This document shows positions 17,014 through 26,539 of a stretch of 64,000 bases of DNA, in pieces. Positions within the stretch are counted from its first letter, which is position 1. The number at the start of each line of letters is the position of its first letter. The translations under genes were made by a program, and so were the position numbers. The notes under the pieces are model-generated. The model saw only the letters and a program-made list of their open reading frames with translations, searched no databases and had not been told where the DNA came from. This stretch comes from CAVVDY01 sp963815775 (GTDB taxonomy: Bacteria > Acidobacteriota > Terriglobia > Terriglobales > Acidobacteriaceae): assembly GCA_963815775.1 (NCBI GenBank), contig CAWFIB010000005.1, positions 124,001-188,000 on the forward strand. Direction: 5' to 3'.

Positions 17014-17448
17014 CTACTTCGTGGTTGCTGCGTGTGAATTCGGCCAGCAGATGGTCAGCAGAAACGCGCTCTCCGCCAGCGCCTCAACATCGTGAGGAAC
17101 ACCGCAGTCCAGCACCAAGAACTCTCCGACTGCCATCTCCGCTTTTTGTGCACTGGGAAGATGTATGCGGAGTCTTCCTGCCAAACACTGAATCGAAATC
17201 CTGCCCTCGGCCCGATGTTGATCCATACGGGTATTTGCCTTCATTGAAACCAGCACGATTCTGAAGTCCGCATATTTTGCCAAGGTTTTCGAGCTGCGCC
17301 CGCTGGTCTGATCCCACGCTTCTGCGTGATGAAGTTGTTCCAATTCTTTGGCCACATTGAACTGGATGGTTGGCTCTGCCAGTTGGGGAAGTCTCGTCAG
17401 ACTGGTGCGGTGTTCATCGGAATGGCAATTTTCGTCCCGTGCATTCAT
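17014..17448 (-). CDS. Cupin-domain protein
   Basis: The 144-residue protein has a conserved N-terminal region (T-S-L-T-R-L-P-Q-L-A-E-P-T) and a small cupin barrel. The barrel has M-K-A-N-T-R-M-D-Q-H-R-A-E-G-R-I-S-I as motif 1 and V-G-E-F-L-V-L-D-C-G-V-P-H-D-V as motif 2. Two His plus Glu are left as possible metal ligands. It is divergent from the nitric oxide reductase gene, and a 14-bp palindrome lies between them. The substrate is unknown, and a sensory or dioxygenase-like role is possible. Confidence 0.83.
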   Translation of the reverse strand: MNARDENCHSDEHRTSLTRLPQLAEPTIQFNVAKELEQLHHAEAWDQTSGRSSKTLAKYADFRIVLVSMKANTRMDQHRAEGRISIQCLAGRLRIHLPSAQKAEMAVGEFLVLDCGVPHDVEALAESAFLLTICWPNSHAATTK

Positions 17449-17540
17449 CGGCTAACCTCCAAATCTCTAACCCCTATCGACCGGCCTCGCGAAGGAAGGA
17501 GGATGGTTTGCATCGACAGACATTACGATGCTCAGCGACG

Positions 17541-17554
17541 TGCGAAATTTCGCA
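17541..17554. promoter_or_regulatory. Perfect 14-bp palindrome in the divergent cupin/NO-reductase promoter region
   Basis: TGCGAAATTTCGCA is a perfect inverted repeat located 93 nt upstream of the cupin start and 141 nt upstream of the NO-reductase start. Its position between divergent genes suggests an operator. It does not match the NorR, NsrR or Fnr consensus that I know, so the binding regulator is open. Confidence 0.5.
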
Positions 17555-17694
17555 AATGGAACAAACGTCACTGGGCTGATGACACCTGTACCCTCCCATC
17601 AAGCTCACACTTTGGTGTAAGATTCTCGGCCATCAAGTTGGGATGGCACTCGCCGTAACAGCATTGTGATAGGTGTCTGAGGAGCGTGGACGAA

Positions 17695-19986
17695 ATGGCA
17701 TTGGAATCGAAGCGCCAATTGCTGATATCGCGCGGCTGGGTCCAGGCAGTCGCAATCGTCATGATTTTCGGTTTCACGGTGATGGGGATGTTGGCGTATC
17801 GCACCTACACAGGTGAGCCGCCGATTCCAGGGCGCGTTACAGATGATTCTGGCCATGTTCTGTTCACTCGCACCGACATCCTTGCTGGGCAGGCTGTGTT
17901 TCTGCGCAACGGCCTGATGGAATACGGTTCGATCTTTGGGCATGGTGCCTATCTAGGCCCAGATTTCACGGCCGACTATCTGCACCGTGCGGCGCTCAGC
18001 GTTATGGAGTTCTACGGAGGAGAATCTTCAGACCGTGCCAAGCTGCAGACGGTTAGCGATTTCAAGAACAATCGCTACGACCCTTCTACCGACACGTTGA
18101 TGTACACGGCCGCCCAAGCGCACGCGTTTGAGCAACTGCGCAACGAATATGGCGAGTTCTTCGGAGAACCAACTACAAAATATGGCCTCCGGCCCAACGC
18201 CATTCGTGACCCCGAGCAAATTCGTCAACTGACCGCCTTCTTCAGTTGGTCGGCTTGGACTTCCGCGGCCCTGAGGCCGGGTCTTTCATACTCCTACACC
18301 AATAACTGGCCACCCGAGCCTCTCGTCGAGAATCGGGCGACCGCGGATGCCATTGTTTGGAGCGTACTCTCGCTGATCGCGCTGCTCGGCGGCATTGGAC
18401 TGCTGTTTGCCGCTTTTGGCCGCTGGAACTTCTTAGGCTGGCATGGCCGTGAACAGCAGACCGTATCGTTTCGTCCTCCAAACCAAGTTCTGTTGACACC
18501 GGCGCAACGGGCTTGTGCCTGGTTCTTTCTCGTCATGGGGCTGCTTTTCCTGCTGCAGACCCTTGTTGGCGGTGCATCTCAGCACTATCGGGCAGAAATC
18601 GCGAACTTCTTCGGCATTGACCTTGCGCGGCTTTTGCCATTCAACATTGCTCGCACTTGGCACCTGCAACTCGCCATTTTCTGGGTGTCGACCTCTTACC
18701 TTGCCGCCGGGATCTTCCTGGCGCCGATGATTGCCGGCCGCGAACCAAGGGGCCAACACTTGCTTGCATATGGACTGTTGGGCGCCTTGGCGATCGTTGT
18801 TTTTGGAAGCCTGTTTGGCGAGTATGCCGGAATCGAAGGATGGTTCAAGAATGCCTGGCTCTGGTTCGGTAACCAAGGTTTTGAATATCTCGATCTTGGG
18901 CGGTTCTGGCAGATTCTGCTTACGCTTGGGCTCTTCTTCTGGGTGACCATCCTCTTTCGTGGTCTGCGCGGGCGACTGCAGAGCGAGCACATGGGCAATA
19001 TGCCCTGGCTCTTCTTCTTTTCAGCTCTGTCAATTCCTGCGTTTTACGGCGTGGGCCTTCTCGCCCATCCCGGCTCGCACTTTACAACCACAGATTTCTG
19101 GCGCTTCTGGGTCGTGCATCTCTGGGTCGAAGACTTTCTGGAACTCTTCACCACGATCATGGTCGCTTACGTCTTCGTGTTACTGGGTGTAGTCCATGAG
19201 CGGGTCGCGCTAACGATGATCTATCTTGATATGTTGCTGTACTCTGCGGGTGGCGTGATCGGCACGATGCATCACGTGTACTTTTCAGGCGAGCCCTCTA
19301 TTCACATGGCTCTGGGCGCGTTCTTCTCCGCTGCCGAGGTGATTCCGCTCACGCTCTTGACACTGGAGGCATGGACCTTCCTGCAACTCGGAGCTCAGCA
19401 GGAGACTAAGTCAAAGACATCGTTCCCACACTATTGGGCCGTGATGTTCCTGGCTGCGGTCGGGTTCTGGAATTTCCTGGGCGCCGGAATCTTTGGCTTC
19501 CTGATTAATCTCCCGATTGTTTCGTACTACGAAATCGGTACCGCCCTGACGCCAAACCACGGACACGCAGCAATGATGGGTGTATATGGGATGCTGTCAG
19601 TTGGGTTGGCGCTATTCTGTTTGCGTTACATCATTCCGGAAGAGCGCTGGTCCGATCGAGCTGCCAAGATCAGTTTCTGGTCACTGAATCTCGGCTTGGC
19701 CTGGATGGTTTTTGCCAACTTATTTCCATTGGGGGTGCTGCAGCTGTATCACTCCATCGCCTACGGGTACTACGATGCTCGCAGCCTGAAATTCATCGGC
19801 AACCCAACCAATTCGCTCATCGAGTGGCTAAGGCTCCCTGGCGATACCGTATTCATTCTCGGTGGGACCCTGCCAGTTCTTTATCTGTGCTGGCTGGGAG
19901 TTCGTCACATGAGGACACAGAGTACGGTCGAGGAGCCAAGAGACATCTTGTTCACTGAATTAGTGAGCGGAACAGGAGGACGTTAG
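17695..19986 (+). CDS. norZ: Quinol-dependent nitric oxide reductase (qNOR), single subunit
   Basis: The protein of about 763 residues matches single-subunit qNOR, which reduces two NO to N2O with electrons from quinol. Its N-terminal extension contains a signal-anchor helix and a long periplasmic domain (F-T-R-T-D-I-L-A-G-Q-A-V-F and G-S-I-F-G-H-G-A-Y-L-G-P-D). At least twelve further membrane helices follow. Conserved heme and FeB histidine regions are A-R-T-W-H-L-Q-L-A-I-F-W, H-L-W-V-E-D-F-L-E and G-T-M-H-H-V-Y-F-S-G, then N-H-G-H-A-A-M-M-G-V-Y-G. ATG 17695 is preferred because GAGGAG is 10 nt upstream. It detoxifies or respires NO at the membrane. Confidence 0.97.
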   Translation: MALESKRQLLISRGWVQAVAIVMIFGFTVMGMLAYRTYTGEPPIPGRVTDDSGHVLFTRTDILAGQAVFLRNGLMEYGSIFGHGAYLGPDFTADYLHRAALSVMEFYGGESSDRAKLQTVSDFKNNRYDPSTDTLMYTAAQAHAFEQLRNEYGEFFGEPTTKYGLRPNAIRDPEQIRQLTAFFSWSAWTSAALRPGLSYSYTNNWPPEPLVENRATADAIVWSVLSLIALLGGIGLLFAAFGRWNFLGWHGREQQTVSFRPPNQVLLTPAQRACAWFFLVMGLLFLLQTLVGGASQHYRAEIANFFGIDLARLLPFNIARTWHLQLAIFWVSTSYLAAGIFLAPMIAGREPRGQHLLAYGLLGALAIVVFGSLFGEYAGIEGWFKNAWLWFGNQGFEYLDLGRFWQILLTLGLFFWVTILFRGLRGRLQSEHMGNMPWLFFFSALSIPAFYGVGLLAHPGSHFTTTDFWRFWVVHLWVEDFLELFTTIMVAYVFVLLGVVHERVALTMIYLDMLLYSAGGVIGTMHHVYFSGEPSIHMALGAFFSAAEVIPLTLLTLEAWTFLQLGAQQETKSKTSFPHYWAVMFLAAVGFWNFLGAGIFGFLINLPIVSYYEIGTALTPNHGHAAMMGVYGMLSVGLALFCLRYIIPEERWSDRAAKISFWSLNLGLAWMVFANLFPLGVLQLYHSIAYGYYDARSLKFIGNPTNSLIEWLRLPGDTVFILGGTLPVLYLCWLGVRHMRTQSTVEEPRDILFTELVSGTGGR

Positions 19987-19988
19987 CC

Positions 19989-20513
19989 ATGCACGGTATC
20001 GATGTTGAGGCGCTATTGGGAGCGGGCTACGCGACCTTCCTGTCGCTGGTAGCGGCAGCCCTCGAACTTCTTGCACGTCATTCGCATCAACGTACGCAGA
20101 GGGTCCGCACGGTTGGATTCTCTTACCACTCGGACTTGGATATTTGGAAATGTCCTAATGGCAAACACCTTTATCGGGCTGAGGCGATGCGGGAATCGAC
20201 GGTTGTGCGATATCGGGCGTTGGCACATCAGTGTAATAGCTGCCCAATTAAGAACCGCTGCACCGACTCCGATGAAGGCCGCGTGATTGAGGTGCAACCT
20301 GACTCGTGGTTACAGTCCGAGCTCCGCAACTTTCATCGCGGCCTCTCGCTGACTCTGTTACTCCTCGCGGACCTAATTCTCGTGGTCACGATCCTGCGAC
20401 AGAACGATACGCGCGACCAGTTGCTTCTCGCCCTGCCTTTACTCTGCATTACAGGTGCGGGCCTTCGACTATCGCCAAGTTTTTTCGACCCACAAAGAAG
20501 AACAGCTGAATGA
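19989..20513 (+). CDS. Unrecognised zinc-ribbon membrane protein following qNOR
   Basis: The 174-residue protein starts just after the qNOR stop, and AGGAGG within the end of qNOR is its ribosome binding site. It has an N-terminal hydrophobic helix and a Cys-rich middle with K-C-P-N-G-K and C-N-S-C-P-I-K-N-R-C, similar to the zinc-ribbon segment of IS1182-type transposases. Two C-terminal membrane helices follow (about residues 120-155). The ribbon may derive from a transposase. Tight coupling to qNOR suggests a role with it, but none is known. Confidence 0.6.
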   Translation: MHGIDVEALLGAGYATFLSLVAAALELLARHSHQRTQRVRTVGFSYHSDLDIWKCPNGKHLYRAEAMRESTVVRYRALAHQCNSCPIKNRCTDSDEGRVIEVQPDSWLQSELRNFHRGLSLTLLLLADLILVVTILRQNDTRDQLLLALPLLCITGAGLRLSPSFFDPQRRTAE

Positions 20514-20648
20514 CTTCGCTGCTTTTGGGTTGCCCGCAAGCAATACGTCCCAATCCACCAATCGGCCTGAGGAGCCGCATCGAACCGGATCATTCGTAGT
20601 TCTGAACTAACCATGTCTACAGTTGCGGATCGTGGCGCGCAGGGGATG

Positions 20649-21575
20649 CTAAGAACAGAGCCATCCAGCCTTCTTTATGCGAGCCAACAAGAGGTGGAAA
20701 TAGACCAAACCCGCATAGGGTTGCCAGCTGGCAACGGCCCTGCGCACCCCGTCGTAGTCCAACGGTTTTTTCTTGCGTAAGAAATGGGCTAATTTCTTGC
20801 GAGCGCCAACGTCATCGCCAGGGAAAATGTCCAATCGCCCGAGCCCCCGGAGTAGAACGTATTCCGCAGTCCAGCGACCTACCCCTTTCAGTTTCACCAG
20901 TTCTTCAAGTGCTGCTTGGTTGTCGAGTTTAACTAACGACTGCAGGTTCAGGCAACGATCACGAATCGCGGAACTGACATCGATCAAAGTCTGCGATTTG
21001 TTGGCGCTGAACCCCAGAGATTTCAAAGACTGTGCCTCCACTCCGCAAAACTCTGTCGGATCGGGGAAGGCGTGCGGTGCATCTTTCGAGTTTGCCGCTA
21101 TGACGCCGACTTTATACGCCAAGCGGCTAAGCAGAAGAATTCCCACCAGCAGTGATAATTGTTGGCACGCGATGCCATTGGCCACCGCTTCGAACACAGT
21201 GGGAAATTGCGGTGGCTTGAGCCCGCGAAATTCTTCGACTAACGGCTGCAATCTTGGATCGCGCATTGCCAGCGTGTAAAAAGTCCTCAAGTCCTTATGC
21301 GCTCCCAGCATGCGTTCGAGCAACACCCTCGCGGACTCTGTCTGCCGCAGCGTGAGACGAGAGGCGGTCACATCGACTTCCAGTCGTGGCGCCTCTGGGC
21401 CACCACTCTGGTGTACAGCCACTTCTATCGCTTGACTATCGATCATCAAAACGCGCCGGTAGGTCCTCCCATCCCAGCGATCTATTGCATTCTCCGGACG
21501 TCGACGAAGTGCCCAAGCGGTGAGATCCAACCGGAAGGGCGGTATGGGCGTGATCGAAAACGACCTCTGACTCAC
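20649..21575 (-). CDS. alkA: DNA-3-methyladenine glycosylase II (AlkA-type)
   Basis: The 308-residue protein belongs to the HhH-GPD superfamily of DNA glycosylases, which remove alkylated purines. The helix-hairpin-helix is L-K-G-V-G-R-W-T-A-E-Y-V-L-L near residue 230. It is followed by F-P-G-D-D-V-G-A-R-K-K, where the second Asp is the catalytic residue. F-E-A-V-A-N-G-I-A-C-Q-Q precedes it. GTG 21575 is preferred over the upstream TTG 21590 because TTGGAGG is 8 nt ahead. DNA repair in a stress island fits NO and alkylation damage. Confidence 0.92.
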   Translation of the reverse strand: MSQRSFSITPIPPFRLDLTAWALRRRPENAIDRWDGRTYRRVLMIDSQAIEVAVHQSGGPEAPRLEVDVTASRLTLRQTESARVLLERMLGAHKDLRTFYTLAMRDPRLQPLVEEFRGLKPPQFPTVFEAVANGIACQQLSLLVGILLLSRLAYKVGVIAANSKDAPHAFPDPTEFCGVEAQSLKSLGFSANKSQTLIDVSSAIRDRCLNLQSLVKLDNQAALEELVKLKGVGRWTAEYVLLRGLGRLDIFPGDDVGARKKLAHFLRKKKPLDYDGVRRAVASWQPYAGLVYFHLLLARIKKAGWLCS

Positions 21576-21816
21576 AGATCCGGCCTCCAACCGTTTACTT
21601 GGGCGCAGACCCCCGGACTAGCCTTCCGGTCTTCAGGCCTGCATGAGGACTGGTACTGCCGCCATCAAAGGCGCAACTCCGCTGCGGACCGCGCGTATCT
21701 TTTCTGTCCTCAGACTAAACGCCGGGATCCGGTCACCGGCTGAAGGTCAGCACCACCAGCGCCACAACGAGCAGGCCGGGATCAGGCCGCCGGCAGTATG
21801 ACCTTTATTGGTGGAG

Positions 21817-21930
21817 CTAGTGGGATCGAACCGCCGCCTTCATTGTGATTGCAGGAATCTCCCAGATGAGCTGAAAGCTACAACCCAGCAGCCCCAGAAC
21901 CAGAACGAACCCGAACATTGTCCAAAGCAT
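21817..21930 (-). CDS. Small single-helix membrane protein
   Basis: A 37-residue frame begins at ATG 21930 with AGAGGG about 6 nt upstream. Its N-terminus M-L-W-T-M-F-G-F-V-L-V-L-G-L-L-G resembles the small lmo0937-type membrane protein family, and the second half is unusual. The length is below the usual 45-50 residues, so this may be an altered copy. It lies in an otherwise gene-free stretch between alkA and the transketolase gene. Evidence rests on hydrophobicity and the ribosome binding site only. Confidence 0.45.
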   Translation of the reverse strand: MLWTMFGFVLVLGLLGCSFQLIWEIPAITMKAAVRSH

Positions 21931-22373
21931 ATGCGCCCTCTCTCTGCATCGTGAGTACCCGAGACCTGACATTCTTCTCGGAGTGCACCCGCGAATTCGA
22001 AACCTGACTACTATTCTGCTGCCTGTACCACCTACCCTTTGCGCCCTGACAGCGTCAGGGCTCTGGCCTGGTTCCACTAGCTTACCCAGCAGCAGCACGG
22101 ACCGGGTCGTGACATGACGCCGCAACTGGCCTGCATAAAATCGTCGTCCCGACAAAGACACTTATCCGCACAACCACCGCCGACGTGCGCCCTTCCGCCT
22201 TACCTCAAATGCCGCGCTGAATATCTCACGCCCTATAAGCTCATGCTGAACCAAGTGCATTGCTTGGTGCAATGCTACATTCGTTTCTGTTGGCATTACG
22301 ATTGTCACAGAAGGAAAAGAGAGTTCGGCAGCCTCTCTACAACCAGTGCTTATCGCTTCGATCGTAGCGGATC
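21931..22373. other. Intergenic region, no supported gene
   Basis: This region lies downstream of the transketolase-transaldolase gene and upstream of the small membrane protein gene. I found no frame with recognisable protein content on either strand and no clear terminator. Confidence 0.5.
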
Positions 22374-25300
22374 TCACCCCGTGGCTTTGAGGGTCACGTT
22401 TTTCGACGCGATAGCGCTGAGTAGCTCGTCCCAGGATTTGACGAACGATTCAGTACCTTCGCGCTGCAGATCGGCGGCCAGTTGGTCATGGTCGATGCCT
22501 GCCTTGCCGAACTTGGCGATCATCTTCTCCGCATCGCCGCCGTCGACAGGCATAAGCTCGCCCAGCTTGCCGTGATCGGCGAAAGCAAGTAATGTCGCAT
22601 CTGGAATCGTGTTGATGGTGAATGGAGCGGCAAGAGCCTTGATGTAAAGAACGTCGGAAGCATCGGGGTCTTTGGTTCCTGTGCTCGCCCACAGCAGGCG
22701 TTGCGGACGGGCTCCGGCATTGGCCAGCCGCTGCCAGCGCTCCGAATCGAGCAGTTGGCGGTACGCTTTGTACGTCCGCTGGGCGACAGCGATCCCGAGA
22801 TGGTTCTGCAAGTCTTTGGCGACTTTTCCCATCGTCGCCTTGTCCCAGCGGCTGATGAATAATGAAGCTACGGAGCAAACGTCCGGGTTGAGGCCGGCTT
22901 CGATGCGTCTTTCAATGCCACGCATGTAAGCGTCAGCCGCCGCCAGATATTGCTCACTCGAAAAGAGTAGGGTCACATTCACTGGCACGCCGGCGAAGAT
23001 ACTCTCCGCGATCGCCGGTACTCCTTCGTGAGTACCAGGAATCTTGATGAACAGATTGGGGCGTTCGCCGCGAGCAGAAAGCTGCTTCGTCTGGGTGATC
23101 GTCTGCGCCGTGTCATGAGCGAACAACGGAGAAACTTCCATCGATACCCAGCCATCGGTGCCATTGGTCCGATCGTAAATCGGCCGGAAGAGATCGGCAG
23201 CCTGTCTCAAGTCCTCAAGTGCAAGTTCGAAGAAGAGTGCCTCGCCCGCCTTGCCCTCCTTCATCTTCTGGCGGATGGCGTCGTCGTAGAAGTTCGAGTT
23301 CTTAATTGCATGATCAAAGATCGATGGGTTTGAAGTGAGTCCAGTGATCGAGAGTTTGTCGATGTATCCGCGGAGTGTTCCACTCGTCAGGAGCCCACGG
23401 GTGATGTTGTCGAGCCAGAGGCTTTGGCCGACATCGTGGAGCTGTCGCGTCGGCTTGATATTCTTGCCAATGATTGCGGGACGGGGAGACTTCTTCTGTG
23501 AGTTATTGGATCCTGCGACGCCGCCGGCATCGCGCGGAACTGCCAGTAACGCAGACTTGACCGCGTTCACGATGTGTCCGGAAGAAATGCCGAACTTCTC
23601 GATCAACTCTGCGGCTTTTCCGCTGTGAGCGATCTCTCGCACAGCTAACTTGTGGACCTGAACTCGCTCCTCAGCCAGGGCTGAGAGGACGGCATCGCCG
23701 AGTCCGCCATGTTCATAGTGATCTTCGACCGTGATGACGACCCCACTCGCGGCTCGCGCCGAGGCGATCAGCTCGTCGCGATCGATTGGCTGAACGCTGA
23801 ACAGATCGATGACGCGAACAGGAATGTTTTCATTCTGAAGCTGATCGTATGCGGCGAGCGCTTCAAAGACGGTAATACCGCCCGCGATGATGAGTGTTCT
23901 GTCTTGATCGCTTTTGCGAAGGACTTTGCATTTCCCGATTGCAAACTCCTCATCCGGACCGTAGAGAATCGGGGATTTCGGGCGCCCGAGTCGGAGATAG
24001 CAAGGGCCGGATTTGTTGACGATCAGTGCTGTGGCCTTCCAGGCACTCGTGGCGTCGGCAGGATAGAGCACCGTGAAGTCTGGTTCCGCGCACATCATCG
24101 CGAGATCTTCAAGCCCCATTTGCGATGGACCGTCCTCGCCGATGGAAACTCCACAGTGCGTACCAACAAGCTTGATGTTGAGCTTGCTGATAGCTGCCAT
24201 GCGAATGAAGTCGTATGCCCGGGTTACGAAGCATGAAAATATAGCGGCAACCGGGACCCTGCCTCTTGCCGCCAATCCCATAGCGACTCCGACGATGTTC
24301 TGCTCCGCGATGTAACCCTGAAAGAACCGATTTGGTGCAACATTCTCGAATTCTTCCGTGTAGGTGGAGTTCTTTACGTCCCCGTCGAGCACAACAATCC
24401 GAGCATCAACCTTCGCCAGAGCGGACAGACCGTCGCCAAAGCCCCTTCTCGTAGCGACTTCCTGACCTCCGATTACATAAGGTAGTTTTGCCGTCGGACC
24501 GGCGTGGCTACCGGTCATGGCTTTGGAGCTGTGAGGTCGTGCCGGAGGCTGCTTAGCTTTCCATTCTGTCTCAGCACCCGTCAGGTGTTTTTCGAGTTCA
24601 GCTATGACCTTCGCAGCGGTCTCTTTGGGGAGTGCTTTGCCATGCCAATGCTCAAGGCCCTCGATTCCGATGAGACCCTTGCCCTTCAGGGTCCGCGCGA
24701 GCACGATCGTCGGCCGCTCGGTGGAACGGCTGGCGGTTTCATAAGCTGTAAGGAGTTCGGGAATGCTGTGTCCATCAACGATCAACACCTGCCAGCCGAA
24801 TGCTTCCCAGCGAGCCTTGTAGATTTCAAGGTCCCACTCCAGCATGGTCGGCTGACTCTGACCCAGACGATTGATGTCGATGGTCGCGCAGAGATTATTG
24901 AGGCGGTGGAGAGCCGCCCATTGTGCGCCCTCCCATACCGAGCCTTCCGCCGATTCGCCATCTCCCATCAAAACATAAACGCGCTGATCGGAATTCTCGA
25001 ATTGTTTCGCATTGATGGCGATTCCTGCAGCAACGGACAAGCCCTGACCCAGTGAACCGGTAGCCACGTCCACGAACGGCAAGCGGGTAGTCGGGTGGCC
25101 TTCCAGATCGGAGTCGACCTTACGCAAGGTCAGCAGTTTTTCGCGCGGAAAGGCGCCGGCCTCCGCCCACGCCGCATAGAGGATAGGTGCGGCGTGGCCC
25201 TTCGAAAGCACGAAGACGTCGCTATCCCGTCGGTGCGGATCGCGGGGATCGTAACGCATCACGGAATAGAAAAGCACAGCCATAATCTCTGCCGCAGAAG

Positions 25301-25424
25301 CGCAACTCGTAGGATGGCCACTGCCAGCTTCGGTCGTGGAACGGACCGAGTCAATGCGCAGGCGGGTCGCCTTGTCCTGCAGCATTTGCAATGCAACTTG
25401 TTCTGAAGTTTCAACCGTCACCAC
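22374..25424 (-). CDS. Transketolase-transaldolase fusion
   Basis: The 1016-residue protein is a transketolase (about residues 1-630) joined by a basic linker (about 630-655) to a transaldolase (about 655-1016). The transketolase has G-S-G-H-P-T, S-K-G-H-A-A-P and the thiamine diphosphate motif G-D-G-E-S-A-E-G-S-V-W-E-G. The transaldolase has the L-T-S-N-P-S-I-F signature and F-I-K-I-P-G-T near residue 793, with the Schiff-base Lys. GTG 25424 is backed by AGGAGTGAA. Both halves appear complete, giving the two carbon-shuffling steps of the pentose phosphate pathway in one chain. It follows a zwf remnant, overlapping it by 7 nt. Confidence 0.94.
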   Translation of the reverse strand: MVTVETSEQVALQMLQDKATRLRIDSVRSTTEAGSGHPTSCASAAEIMAVLFYSVMRYDPRDPHRRDSDVFVLSKGHAAPILYAAWAEAGAFPREKLLTLRKVDSDLEGHPTTRLPFVDVATGSLGQGLSVAAGIAINAKQFENSDQRVYVLMGDGESAEGSVWEGAQWAALHRLNNLCATIDINRLGQSQPTMLEWDLEIYKARWEAFGWQVLIVDGHSIPELLTAYETASRSTERPTIVLARTLKGKGLIGIEGLEHWHGKALPKETAAKVIAELEKHLTGAETEWKAKQPPARPHSSKAMTGSHAGPTAKLPYVIGGQEVATRRGFGDGLSALAKVDARIVVLDGDVKNSTYTEEFENVAPNRFFQGYIAEQNIVGVAMGLAARGRVPVAAIFSCFVTRAYDFIRMAAISKLNIKLVGTHCGVSIGEDGPSQMGLEDLAMMCAEPDFTVLYPADATSAWKATALIVNKSGPCYLRLGRPKSPILYGPDEEFAIGKCKVLRKSDQDRTLIIAGGITVFEALAAYDQLQNENIPVRVIDLFSVQPIDRDELIASARAASGVVITVEDHYEHGGLGDAVLSALAEERVQVHKLAVREIAHSGKAAELIEKFGISSGHIVNAVKSALLAVPRDAGGVAGSNNSQKKSPRPAIIGKNIKPTRQLHDVGQSLWLDNITRGLLTSGTLRGYIDKLSITGLTSNPSIFDHAIKNSNFYDDAIRQKMKEGKAGEALFFELALEDLRQAADLFRPIYDRTNGTDGWVSMEVSPLFAHDTAQTITQTKQLSARGERPNLFIKIPGTHEGVPAIAESIFAGVPVNVTLLFSSEQYLAAADAYMRGIERRIEAGLNPDVCSVASLFISRWDKATMGKVAKDLQNHLGIAVAQRTYKAYRQLLDSERWQRLANAGARPQRLLWASTGTKDPDASDVLYIKALAAPFTINTIPDATLLAFADHGKLGELMPVDGGDAEKMIAKFGKAGIDHDQLAADLQREGTESFVKSWDELLSAIASKNVTLKATG

Positions 25425-25705
25425 TTCACTCCTGGATTTCTTTTTGTCGTGCCTGACACTTTATCTACGACCGGCTGAGGATTGCGCCAGCCAGCGTGGC
25501 CCGCAATGATCTGATCAGCCTCCGTAGGCCCCCAGCTATTCGATTCGTACTCATGGACCGGCGTCACGTTCCCCAAAAACGAATCGACACCGCAAGCGGT
25601 CTCCACGCCATCTTCACGGACAAACAGCCGAGGACCACCCCGAAGGGCATCTCCGAACAGTCGCTCGTACGGGATCATTTCGTCGCTTGAGTCCGGTCGC
25701 AGCAC
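25418..25705 (-). pseudogene. zwf: Glucose-6-phosphate dehydrogenase, C-terminal remnant
   Basis: The 95 residues match the very end of Zwf: P-Y-E-R-L-F-G-D-A-L-R-G, L-F-V-R-E-D-G-V-E, then T-P-V-H-E-Y-E-S-N-S-W-G-P-T-E-A-D and G-G-W/A-G-W-R-N-P. The N-terminal four-fifths, including the NADP and substrate sites, is missing, so it is non-functional. It runs straight into the transketolase-transaldolase fusion, suggesting the two once formed a pentose phosphate operon. Confidence 0.9.
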
Positions 25706-25795
25706 ACATCCGCGTCTGCAACATCGTGGCGCCGTGAGAGTCTAGAAAGGAACCAACTGGATCGTACGGTGTGAATCCTGCCAAGATGGGCAGCC

Positions 25796-26539
25796 TCAGT
25801 AACCGGCGAACTCTTCAATGCGAATATTGTCGTCATCTGTTCCCGTATCCGTAAGGATAGTGTGCATGGCCTTCACCATGGCTGGTGGTCCGGTAATGTA
25901 GTAGACAACAGACGACAACCCTTTCAGGTACTTTTCTAACAATGCATGGTTGATCAGACCTCGTTCGCCTGACCATGGCTGGCTTGATTTCTCCATCTCA
26001 CTCATGCAGGCGATTAGTTTGAAATTCGGGTTTCTCTTTTCAAGTTCCTGAAGTTCACTGAGAAATGGAGCATCTTCGGGTCGTCGATTCGCATAAAAGA
26101 GAAATATGTGATGCGGCAACTTCTCAGTCGCAGCGTGCAACAGAATGCTGCGAAAAGGAGTGATGCCGATCCCGCCGGTTAGAACCGCGGCGGCCCGCAT
26201 CTTGTCATTATGAAGCCGAAGATTGCCAAATGGCCCTTCGACTCTGACCTCGGCGCCGAGGGGGATGTTCTTCAGCACTCGTTTAAACGCTGTGTCCCGT
26301 AAGCGGGTAGCTACCATGATGAAGTCTTCATTCGGCGCACTCGCGATTGAGAAGCCACGGGTATTGCCTTCGGAATCTGTTTCCTTCGGATTCAGCAAGG
26401 TGATGTCGATAAACTGGCCGGGAATGAACTTGAAGCTTGCTGGCTTTTCAAAGCAGAATGCCATGGTACGCTCAGCTATTTCCTGCCGAGCCTTCAGCTT
26501 CGCGAGAAACTTCGGCCAGTCGGCCACAGCAGTACTCAT
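25796..26539 (-). CDS. FAD-dependent ferredoxin reductase-like oxidoreductase
   Basis: The 247-residue protein has the ferredoxin-NADP reductase two-domain layout. The FAD-binding barrel has G-Q-F-I-D-I-T-L and the R-G-F-S-I-A-S pattern. The nucleotide domain has L-T-G-G-I-G-I-T-P-F-R-S and F-L-F-Y-A-N-R, then Y-I-T-G-P-P-A-M-V. There is no fused iron-sulfur or heme domain, so it needs a separate acceptor. A good AAGGAGGG precedes ATG 26539. A partner could be the 7Fe ferredoxin of the island, but this is inferred. Confidence 0.9.
   Translation of the reverse strand: MSTAVADWPKFLAKLKARQEIAERTMAFCFEKPASFKFIPGQFIDITLLNPKETDSEGNTRGFSIASAPNEDFIMVATRLRDTAFKRVLKNIPLGAEVRVEGPFGNLRLHNDKMRAAAVLTGGIGITPFRSILLHAATEKLPHHIFLFYANRRPEDAPFLSELQELEKRNPNFKLIACMSEMEKSSQPWSGERGLINHALLEKYLKGLSSVVYYITGPPAMVKAMHTILTDTGTDDDNIRIEEFAGY

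Noticed and set aside
17565..17585. GTCA...TGAC pair upstream of qNOR as a NorR site
   Set aside because: The spacing is 9 nt and the family site needs a short 3-nt spacer; the flanks also do not match.
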